The translations under genes were made by a program, and so were the position numbers. A model generated the notes under the pieces. It saw nothing but the letters and a program-made list of their open reading frames with translations. It searched no databases and was not told the DNA's origin. 11,242 nt of DNA from DATFPQ01 sp035264765 (lineage in GTDB: Bacteria; Actinomycetota; Actinomycetes; Actinomycetales; Angustibacteraceae), in the NCBI GenBank assembly GCA_035264765.1, contig DATFPQ010000064.1, positions 1-11,242 of the forward strand, given 5' to 3'. Every line of letters starts with the position of its first letter. The stretch's first letter is position 1. This document shows, piece after piece, positions 1 through 6,211 of the stretch.

Positions 1-1111
1 TGGACTGGACGACGCCCGCGCGTTGGGAGGACTCCCCGACCCCCGCGCCCGCGCCGCCACCCGACTTCGAGCCCAACGTGACGCCCGCGCCGCAGGCCGA
101 CACGCCTCCCGCGACGGAGCCGGCCGCGCCGGCCGCGCCGACCGCGCCGACCGTCGCACCGTGCGGCGCCACGTCACAGCCGTGCACCAGCGAGCGGGCC
201 AGCAGCCGCGCCTGCTCCCAGCCCTGCGCCACCAGGCCGGACCCGCCCTCCGGGGGCTGCGCGCAGTCGCCGAGGGCGGCCACCCTGCCGTCGGCCGGGC
301 TGCGCAGGTCAGTGCCGACGAGGATGCCGCGGTCGGTCGGCAGCCCGGCCGCAGCGGCCAGGTCGGTCTCAGGTCGGGTGCCGCAGGCCAGCAGCACGAC
401 GTCCGCCTCCAGCCTTCGATCGTCGTCCAGCCGCACTCCCGTCACCCGGCCGCCGCGCGTCGTCACGCCAGCCGGGCGCGTGCCGAGCACCAGGTCGAGG
501 CCGAGGTCGCCGGCGGCCGCCGCGAGCACCGCGCCGGCCCTCGGCTCCAGCTGGCGGTCGAGCAGGTGGTCGCGGTGGTGGACGAGCGTCACCGCGAGCC
601 CGCGCCGCAGCAGGCCGGCCGCCGCCTCGAGCCCGAGCAGACCACCACCGACGACAACGGCGCGCCGGCCGTTGACCGTGGCCGCGACGAGCTCGCGGCA
701 GTCGTCGACCGACCGCAGCACGTGCACGCCGGCAGGTCGCTCGCCGGTCAGCCCGGGCAGGTCGGGCACGTGCGCCCGCGCACCCGTCGCCAGTACGAGG
801 ACGTCGTATGCGTACCGGATGCCGTCGGACGTCGTCACCCGACGTCCCGCACGGTCGACGGCCGTGACCTCGCTGCCCCGCCGCACGCGGACCCGCGGGT
901 CCTGCCGAACCGGCAGCTGCAGGGACGCCAGGTCCGCGCGCCCGGCCAGCACGTCGGACAGCAGCACCCGGTTGTACGGCTCGTAGTCCTCCGCGCCGAG
1001 GACCGTCACGTCGAAGCGTGCCGCTGTGTCGGCGTCCAGCAGCTCGTCCACGAACCGGGTGCCGACCATGCCGCCGCCCACGACGACGACCCGCTCTCGC
1101 CGCGCGCTCAC
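1..1111 (-). CDS. NAD(P)H/FAD-dependent oxidoreductase, probable electron donor of nitrate reductase (3' end missing)
   Basis: A flavoprotein of the pyridine nucleotide-disulfide reductase fold, similar to the N-terminal part of NirB and to NasB-type nitrate reductase electron-transfer subunits. It likely oxidises NAD(P)H and feeds the adjacent molybdoenzyme in the cytoplasm. The FAD dinucleotide motif VVVVGGGMVG lies at residues 8-17, the PYNRVLLS segment typical of NirB-like reductases at about 45-52, an ATG motif at 108-110, the second (NAD(P)H) motif VVVGGGLLG at about 152-160, and the late FAD motif LGDC at 280-283. The start is a GTG that overlaps the stop of the nitrate reductase gene by 4 bp (GTGA), so translation is coupled; its own ribosome site is weak. 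370 codons are present with no stop, so the C-terminus lies outside. From about residue 315 the protein becomes Gly/Ala/Val/Ser-rich, which is not expected for the catalytic fold. Whether a BFD [2Fe-2S] domain follows cannot be seen. Confidence 0.88.
   Translation of the reverse strand, partial: MSARRERVVVVGGGMVGTRFVDELLDADTAARFDVTVLGAEDYEPYNRVLLSDVLAGRADLASLQLPVRQDPRVRVRRGSEVTAVDRAGRRVTTSDGIRYAYDVLVLATGARAHVPDLPGLTGERPAGVHVLRSVDDCRELVAATVNGRRAVVVGGGLLGLEAAAGLLRRGLAVTLVHHRDHLLDRQLEPRAGAVLAAAAGDLGLDLVLGTRPAGVTTRGGRVTGVRLDDDRRLEADVVLLACGTRPETDLAAAAGLPTDRGILVGTDLRSPADGRVAALGDCAQPPEGGSGLVAQGWEQARLLARSLVHGCDVAPHGATVGAVGAAGAAGSVAGGVSACGAGVTLGSKSGGGAGAGVGESSQRAGVVQS
124..150. repeat. 9-bp tandem repeat (3 units) inside the reductase gene
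   Basis: Three consecutive 9-bp units, CCGCGCCGG followed by CCGCGCCGA twice, with a degenerate fourth unit at 151-159. On the minus strand they encode the alternating Val/Ala-Gly-Ala triplets of the low-complexity part of the flavoprotein. The unit keeps frame, so slippage here would only lengthen or shorten the linker by three residues. Confidence 0.7.
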
Positions 1112-3240
1112 GGCTGCGCCCGCTGGAGCCGGACGGCGCAGACCTTGAGCTCGGGCATGCCGGAGATCGGGTCGGTGGCGTCGTTGGTGACCGCGTTGGC
1201 GAGCGCCGCGCCGGCGAAGTGGAACGGCACGAACACCGTGTCCTGTCGGGCCGAGAGGGTGACCCGCGCGGGCGCCACCAGCGACCCCCGCCCGGACGAG
1301 ATCTGGACGGGCTCGCCGTCCTCGACACCTACCCGAGCGGCCAGGTGCGGGTGCATCTCGACGAAGCCGTCCGGCTCCGCCCGCACCAGCTCGGGGACCT
1401 GCCGGGTCTGCGCGCCGGACTGGTAGTGCTGCAGCACCCGTCCGGTCACCAGGTGCACCGGTGCCTCCGGCCGGACGTCGTCGTCCGGGGGGCGGTGGTC
1501 GACCGGCACCATGCGGGCCCGGCCGTCCGGCGTCGAGAAGCGCTCGGCGAACAGGCGCGCTGTGCCGGGGTGGGGCTCAGTCCCGTCGGCCGGGCAGGGC
1601 CAGTGCAGCGCCTCGCCGGCGTCCAGCCGGCCGTAGTCGATGCCGGAGTAGTCGGCCGGTCCGCCGGCACTTGCGGCGGCGAGTTCGTCGAACACCGCGC
1701 GCGGGTCGGTCTCGAAGTCGGTGGCGCAGCCGAGGCGGGCGGCGAGGTCGTGCCACACCTGCAGCTCGGTGCGGACCTGTGGCGGCGGGTCGACCGCCCT
1801 CCGACGGCGCACGACACGACCCTCAAGCGTTGTCATCGTCCCCTCTTCCTCGGCCCACTGCGTCACGGGTAGGACGACGTCGGCCACCGCGGCCGTCTCT
1901 GACAGCACCACGTCGCAGACCACGAGCAGCTCAAGGGCGGCCAGCCGCTCCCGCACCCGGTGCGCGTCCGGCGCGCTGACGAGCAGGTTGCTGCCGTGCA
2001 CCAGCAGGGCCTGGGGACCGTCGGGGGTCCCGAGCCGTCGCAGCAGCTCGACGGCGGGCAGGCCGGGCCCCGGCAGGTCGGCGGGGTCGACACCCCAGAC
2101 CCGGGCCACGTGCGCGCGTGCAGCCTCGTCGTCCAGGCGCCGGTAGCCGGGGAGCTGGTCGCACTTCTGCCCGTGCTCGCGCCCGCCCTGCCCGTTGCCC
2201 TGCCCGGTCAGGCAGCCGAAGCCGCTGCCCGGCCGGCCGGGTAGACCCAGTGCGAGCGCGAGGTTGATGGCCGCGGTCACGGTGTCGGTGCCCTTGGCGT
2301 GCTGCTCGACGCCGCGTCCGGTGAGGACGTAGGCGCCGCGACCTCCCCGCGCGGACGAGGCGTCCGCGAGCAGGTGGGCCACCTGGCGCAGCCGCGACGC
2401 CGGGACGCCCGTGACCCGTTCGGTCCGCTCCGGCCACCAGGCCGACACGCTGCGACGGACGTCCTGCAGCCCGGTCGTCCGCGTGCGGAGGTAGTCCTCG
2501 TCGGCGAGCCCCTCCGCCAGCACGATGTGCAGCAGGCCAAGCAGGAGCGCCAGGTCGGTGCCGGGCACCGGCTGGAGATGCACACCTGCGCTTTCTTCGG
2601 TGAGGGAGGCGGTGGCGCCCGCTCGTGGGTCGACGACGACGAGACCACCGCGCGAGCGGGCACCGGCCAAGTGCTGCACCGATGGGGGCATGGTTTCGGC
2701 GACATTGCTGCCCAGTAACAGTATGGCGTCGGCCCCGCCGATGTCCGCGAGCGGGAACGGCAGCCCGCGGTCGACGCCGAACGCGCGGTTGCCGGCCGCG
2801 GCCGCCGACGACATGCAGAAGCGACCGTTGTAGTCGATGTGCGGCGTTCGCAGGGCAACCCGCGCCAGCTTGCCGAGGGTGTAGGCCTTCTCGTTCGTCA
2901 GGCCGCCACCGCCGAACACCGCGACGCCCGCCGGGCCGTGCACGGCCTGGACGCACCGCAGGCCGCGCACGACGACGTCGAGGGCCTCGTCCCAGGTCGC
3001 AGGAGCAAGCTCTCCGTCGTCACCTCGGACCAGCGGCGTGGTGAGCCGTGCGGGTGCGTCAAGAACCTGCGCACTCGTCCAGCCCTTCTGGCACAGGCCG
3101 CCGCGGTTGGTGGGGAAGTCGCGCCCCTGCACGCTGACGACCGTGCTGCTCGCCGGCGCCGACGGGGTGAGCGTCATCGCGCACTGCAGGGCGCAGTACG
3201 GGCAGTGGCTATCGACAGCGGTAGCTGAGCCCGTCGTCAT
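1108..3240 (-). CDS. nasA: Molybdopterin-dependent assimilatory nitrate reductase, catalytic subunit
   Basis: A 710-residue bis-MGD molybdoenzyme that reduces nitrate to nitrite in the cytoplasm. The N-terminal [4Fe-4S] site is complete: Cys13, Cys16, Cys20 and Cys50 (C-x2-C-x3-C-x29-C), followed by the QKGW segment. Cys142 in NGRFCMSSA sits where NapA/NarB enzymes place the Mo-ligating cysteine. The C-terminal molybdopterin dinucleotide-binding domain begins near residue 595 with VHLVTGRVLQHYQSGAQTR. There is no twin-arginine leader, which fits an assimilatory enzyme, and no extra C-terminal [2Fe-2S] domain, so electrons must come from a partner, presumably the FAD protein next door. The ATG overlaps the transporter stop (ATGA) and is preceded by GGAGG about 4 nt upstream. 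A related formate dehydrogenase-like oxidoreductase is the main alternative, but the NarK neighbour and NarB-like motifs favour nitrate. The symbol follows actinomycete usage; narB or nasC would be equivalent names. Confidence 0.9.
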   Translation of the reverse strand: MTTGSATAVDSHCPYCALQCAMTLTPSAPASSTVVSVQGRDFPTNRGGLCQKGWTSAQVLDAPARLTTPLVRGDDGELAPATWDEALDVVVRGLRCVQAVHGPAGVAVFGGGGLTNEKAYTLGKLARVALRTPHIDYNGRFCMSSAAAAGNRAFGVDRGLPFPLADIGGADAILLLGSNVAETMPPSVQHLAGARSRGGLVVVDPRAGATASLTEESAGVHLQPVPGTDLALLLGLLHIVLAEGLADEDYLRTRTTGLQDVRRSVSAWWPERTERVTGVPASRLRQVAHLLADASSARGGRGAYVLTGRGVEQHAKGTDTVTAAINLALALGLPGRPGSGFGCLTGQGNGQGGREHGQKCDQLPGYRRLDDEAARAHVARVWGVDPADLPGPGLPAVELLRRLGTPDGPQALLVHGSNLLVSAPDAHRVRERLAALELLVVCDVVLSETAAVADVVLPVTQWAEEEGTMTTLEGRVVRRRRAVDPPPQVRTELQVWHDLAARLGCATDFETDPRAVFDELAAASAGGPADYSGIDYGRLDAGEALHWPCPADGTEPHPGTARLFAERFSTPDGRARMVPVDHRPPDDDVRPEAPVHLVTGRVLQHYQSGAQTRQVPELVRAEPDGFVEMHPHLAARVGVEDGEPVQISSGRGSLVAPARVTLSARQDTVFVPFHFAGAALANAVTNDATDPISGMPELKVCAVRLQRAQP

Positions 3241-4592
3241 ACGCCCTCCGCGGCCATGGTGGCGCCCTTGCGGTGGTAGACCGCCCAGGTCAGGGCCAGC
3301 AGGGCGACGTACACGCCGACGAACACCAGCAGGGCCGGGCGCAGGCTGCCGCTGACCGACGTCGAGAGGGCGAACCCGCGGGGGATGGCGAAGCCACCGA
3401 GGGCACCGACCGCGCCCGCGATGCCGATGCAGCCGGCCGCGGTCTTGCGGCACCGCGCCAGGACGTCCGCCCGGCCGGTGTCGACGCCCGCCCGGAAGAC
3501 GGCCGGGATCATCCGGTAGACCGAACCGTTCCCTGCGCCGCTCGCCACGAACAGCAGGAGGAAGGAGCCGAGGAACAGCCCGAACGAGTGGGTGCCCAGA
3601 CCGCGCACGGCCCCGAGCGCACCGACCGCCATGACGACGAACGAGGCCATCGTCACGCGCGCTCCGCCACAGCGGTCCGCAAGGAGGCCGCCGAGCGGGC
3701 GCGCCAGCGAGCCGATCAGCGCGCCGAGGAAGGCCACGCTGACGGTTACCTCGGGGAACTGGTTCTTGAGCAGCGTCGGGAAGGCGCCCGAGTAGCCGAT
3801 GAACGACCCGAACGTTCCGATGTAGATGACCGACAGCACCCAGGTGTGCCGGTGCGCCGCCGCGGCCGCGAAGCTCCGGTAGTCGGCACGCGCGCCGCGA
3901 AGGTTGTCCATCGAGCGCCAGGCCAGGACGGCGGCCAGCAGCACCAGCGGGACGAAGACGAGGCCCGCGCGGTCCAGTTGCACGCCGGCGGCGGTGGCCA
4001 CGACCAATGGCACCGCGAACTGGACCGCCGCCGTGCCGAGGTTGCCGCCCGCCGCGTTGAGACCCAGCGCCGTGCCCTTCTCCCGCTCGGGGAAGAAGAA
4101 GGAGATGTTCGCCATGGACGACGCGAAGTTGCCGCCGCCGACGCCGGCCAGGGCCGCGACGGCCAGCAGGACCCCGAACGACGTGTCCGGCCGGTTCACC
4201 ACAACGGCCAGGGCCAGCACCGGCACCAGCAGGAGCAGGGCGGACACGACGGTCCAGTTGCGGCCGCCGAAAACGGGCACCGCGAAGGTGTAGGGGATGC
4301 GCAGCGTCGCGCCGACCAGGCTCGGCACCGACACCAGCCAGAACATCTGGTCGACGGTCAGCGCGAACCCGGCGCCGTTCAGCTGCGGCACCACCACGCT
4401 CCACAGCGCCCACACCGCGAAGCCCAGGAACTCGGCGAACACCGACAGCGCCAGGTTCCGCCGCGCCACCCGGCGGTTACCCGCGCGCCAGGCTTCGGCG
4501 TCCTCCGGGTCCCAGTGCTCGATCCAGCGGCCGGTGCGCCCGCCCGTGCGGACGCTCCCACCCTCCAGCCGCTCGATGGTGCTCGTTGCCAT
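3237..4592 (-). CDS. narK: Nitrate/nitrite transporter, NarK family (MFS)
   Basis: A 451-residue inner-membrane MFS protein of the nitrate/nitrite porter (NNP) family, with about twelve hydrophobic segments. The first NNP signature runs from about residue 150 to 186 (GVGGGNFASSMANISFFFP, then REKGTALGLNAAGGNLG), and the second is SGAGNGSVYR at 351-360. Arg98 in LRIPYTF and Arg298 in SLARPLGG correspond to the two substrate-binding arginines known in E. coli NarK. The start ATG giving MATSTIERLEGG is chosen because GGGAG lies 5 nt upstream; a longer frame upstream lacks such a site and would add a Cys/Arg-rich stretch unlike the family. The N-terminal 45 residues are cytoplasmic and contain WIEHWDPED, common in actinomycete NarK proteins. 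It is first in the operon and overlaps the nitrate reductase gene by 4 bp, so it most likely imports nitrate for assimilation, though nitrite export cannot be excluded. Confidence 0.94.
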   Translation of the reverse strand: MATSTIERLEGGSVRTGGRTGRWIEHWDPEDAEAWRAGNRRVARRNLALSVFAEFLGFAVWALWSVVVPQLNGAGFALTVDQMFWLVSVPSLVGATLRIPYTFAVPVFGGRNWTVVSALLLLVPVLALAVVVNRPDTSFGVLLAVAALAGVGGGNFASSMANISFFFPEREKGTALGLNAAGGNLGTAAVQFAVPLVVATAAGVQLDRAGLVFVPLVLLAAVLAWRSMDNLRGARADYRSFAAAAAHRHTWVLSVIYIGTFGSFIGYSGAFPTLLKNQFPEVTVSVAFLGALIGSLARPLGGLLADRCGGARVTMASFVVMAVGALGAVRGLGTHSFGLFLGSFLLLFVASGAGNGSVYRMIPAVFRAGVDTGRADVLARCRKTAAGCIGIAGAVGALGGFAIPRGFALSTSVSGSLRPALLVFVGVYVALLALTWAVYHRKGATMAAEGV

Positions 4593-4609
4593 GTCGACTC
4601 CCGCGCTGG

Positions 4610-4629
4610 GCCCACCACTGGCGGTGGGC
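4610..4629 (-). promoter_or_regulatory. Hairpin in the narK 5' leader
   Basis: A perfect 7-bp inverted repeat, GCCCACC (4610-4616) and GGTGGGC (4623-4629), around a 6-nt loop. It ends 18 nt before the narK start codon, just upstream of the ribosome-binding site. In the leftward transcript it would form a stable stem; as DNA it could be an operator. Function is not shown by the sequence. Confidence 0.45.
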
Positions 4630-4726
4630 GGTACTCGGGACGTTAGGAAGCCGGTGTTTCGCCACCCGCAGCAGCGCGTTTCCCGGCCGCAACCGCTTCC
4701 GCACACGGTGGTTGCTCCGGCTGTGA

Positions 4727-4750
4727 GAAGAGCGGTGTCGACGCCTCTTC
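4727..4750. promoter_or_regulatory. 24-bp interrupted palindrome, candidate operator
   Basis: GAAGAG (4727-4732) and CTCTTC (4745-4750) are exact inverted copies separated by 12 bp, in the middle of the divergent promoter region. The geometry fits a dimeric regulator binding site. The arms are AT-richer than the surroundings. No family assignment is possible from the sequence alone. Confidence 0.35.
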
Positions 4751-4838
4751 CCGGGTCGATAGCAGGACCGGCGGCCGCCGATGCGGCACACTCGGATTCG
4801 CGCGTCGCAACGAGCGGCGCCGAGGGAAGGAGCCCCTC

Positions 4839-5078
4839 ATGGGTATCGGTGCAGGCATCTTCCTTTTGGCGGTGGGCGCGATCCTCACGTTCGCGGTCAA
4901 GGACACCTCCGTGGCCGGCCTCGACCTGTCCGTGGTCGGGATCATCCTGATGCTGTGCGGGGTGCTGGGGATCGTGCTGGAGGTCGCGCTCTTCTCGCCG
5001 CGGCGCCGCCGCCGGTCGGTGACCGCCGTCGACGACGGTGTGCAGGAGCGTGTAGTGCGGCGCGAGGACAGGTACTGA
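4839..5078 (+). CDS. Small two-helix membrane protein (DUF6458-like)
   Basis: A 79-residue protein of unknown function. The first hydrophobic helix spans about residues 3-20 (GIGAGIFLLAVGAILTFAV), a short polar turn KDTSVAGLDL follows, and the second helix covers about 31-52. A basic patch RRRRR at 55-59 then marks the cytoplasmic side, and a charged tail ends in RREDRY. The layout and sequence resemble the actinobacterial DUF6458 family, usually single-copy small membrane proteins with no known role. The ATG has a good AAGGAG site 7-8 nt upstream. It lies 34 nt before the winged-helix gene, so the two may be cotranscribed, and it is divergent from the nitrate operon. No function should be inferred from the neighbours. 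Confidence 0.85.
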   Translation: MGIGAGIFLLAVGAILTFAVKDTSVAGLDLSVVGIILMLCGVLGIVLEVALFSPRRRRRSVTAVDDGVQERVVRREDRY

Positions 5079-5112
5079 TCCCAGCGCCGGCGGGGGACGT
5101 CCCGCGGCTGCC

Positions 5113-6174
5113 GTGACGACGCCGCGCGAGGTCGGGCTGCTGCGGCTCGTGGCGCAGCGGCTGGCCGGCCCGGCTCTCCCGACGGCGGCCGAGGCGGTGC
5201 GGTGGATGACCGCCGTCCAGGGTCAGGACTACCGCGGCGCGCTCACCTCGGTGGCGCTGCGCACCGAGAGCAGGACGAGCGCGGACGTCGAGGCCGCTCT
5301 CACCGCGGGCGAGGTCGTCCGGTCGTGGCCGATGCGCGGCACCCTGCACCTGGTCGCCGCCGAGGACCTGTGCTGGCTGCTTGGCCTCACCGCCGCCCGG
5401 CAGGTGTCCGGTGCGGCCCGACGTCGGGCCCAGCTCGGGATCGACGAGGCCGCGGTGGAGCGGGCGGGGGACGTGGCCCGGGACCTGCTGGCCGGCGTCG
5501 GGTCCGCTCGCCGCGCCGACCTGATGGCGGCGTGGGACGCGAAGGGCGTCCCGACCGACGGCCAGCGCGGGTACCACCTGCTGTGGCACCTGGCGCAGTC
5601 CGGAACCGTGTGCCTCGGACCGGTCAGGGACGGCGAGCAGCTCGTGGTCCTGGTGGCGGACTGGGTTCGGGCACCTCGGCGGCTCGACCGGGAGGAAGCC
5701 CTTGGCGAGCTGGCCACCCGGTACTTCCGCAGCCACGGACCCGCCACCGCCAAGGACCTCGCGCGATGGATCGGCCTGCCCGCGGCGGACGTCAAGGTAG
5801 CGCTCGCGCTCGCCCGGCCGGCCCTGGACCGGCTGGAGGTCGACGACGTGGAGCACCTGCTCGACCCACTGACGCCGGACTTGCTCGCCGCCTGCCGGCG
5901 CCAGGCGCTCGGCGTCTTCCTGCTGCCGGGCTTCGACGAGCTGCTGCTCGGGTACGGCGACCGGAGCGCGGTGCTCCCGGCGGAGTTCGCCGACCGCATC
6001 GTGCCGGGGGGCAACGGGATGTTCCGTCCGACCGTGGTCAGCGGCGGCCGGGTGGTGGGGACGTGGCGCAGCGTGGGCAAAGGGTCCCAGCGCCGCCTCG
6101 AGGCGACGCCCTTCACGACCTTTCCGGCGCGGGTCGACACCGCCGTCCGGCGGCTGCACGCCGCGCTTCCGTAG
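5113..6174 (+). CDS. Winged-helix HTH_42 family protein (AlkZ/YcaQ-like DNA glycosylase superfamily)
   Basis: A 353-residue protein of the winged-helix DNA-binding HTH_42 superfamily, whose studied members (AlkZ, YcaQ/AlkX) are DNA glycosylases acting on bulky or crosslinked bases. The N-terminal part shows the family hallmark AVQGQDYRGAL at residues 34-44; Gln36-Gly-Gln38 aligns with the catalytic QxQ motif of AlkZ-type enzymes. RSWPMRGTLHLV at 70-81 is a second strongly conserved family block. The C-terminal third contains LPGFDELLLGY (about residues 273-283) and ends with a beta-rich region typical of the family. The GTG start gives MTTPREVGLLRLVAQRL; the Shine-Dalgarno is poor (a GGGGGA lies too far upstream), so the exact start is uncertain. 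It follows the small membrane protein gene by 34 nt. Glycosylase activity is inferred; a repair role for this paralog is unproven, and many such actinomycete genes are annotated only as winged-helix proteins. Confidence 0.83.
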   Translation: MTTPREVGLLRLVAQRLAGPALPTAAEAVRWMTAVQGQDYRGALTSVALRTESRTSADVEAALTAGEVVRSWPMRGTLHLVAAEDLCWLLGLTAARQVSGAARRRAQLGIDEAAVERAGDVARDLLAGVGSARRADLMAAWDAKGVPTDGQRGYHLLWHLAQSGTVCLGPVRDGEQLVVLVADWVRAPRRLDREEALGELATRYFRSHGPATAKDLARWIGLPAADVKVALALARPALDRLEVDDVEHLLDPLTPDLLAACRRQALGVFLLPGFDELLLGYGDRSAVLPAEFADRIVPGGNGMFRPTVVSGGRVVGTWRSVGKGSQRRLEATPFTTFPARVDTAVRRLHAALP

Positions 6175-6211
6175 CCGTCGCCGTCCAGGGAGCCTTTCGA
6201 CGAGACCGCGG

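Larger units (their letters stand above)
4593..4838. promoter_or_regulatory. Divergent intergenic region between narK and the small membrane protein gene
   Basis: This 246-bp gap separates two divergent genes and must hold the promoters of both the nitrate operon (leftward) and the DUF6458-like gene (rightward). I see no strong sigma-70 type pair. CACACT at 4788-4793 resembles an actinomycete -10 for the rightward gene but has no clear -35. For the leftward gene, a GAAAC pentamer (plus-strand GTTTC, 4656-4660) recalls half of a GlnR box, but no second half at the right spacing is seen. Two inverted repeats in the gap are listed separately. Confidence 0.5.

Noticed and set aside
3..986. Open plus-strand frame with a Pro/Ala/Thr-rich beginning that could be read as the tail of a gene entering from the left
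   Set aside because: It stays open across the conserved FAD and NAD(P)H motifs of the minus-strand flavoprotein and turns Ser/Arg-rich there, as antisense frames do in GC-rich DNA.
3273..4646. Long open plus-strand frame opposite narK
   Set aside because: Its product is a His/Arg/Gln/Glu-rich low-complexity sequence with no family features, while the opposite strand has clear NNP signatures and twelve hydrophobic segments.
4644..4670. GlnR box upstream of narK
   Set aside because: Only a single GAAAC-like half (plus-strand GTTTC at 4656-4660) is present; I could not find a GTnAC half at the expected 6-bp spacing.
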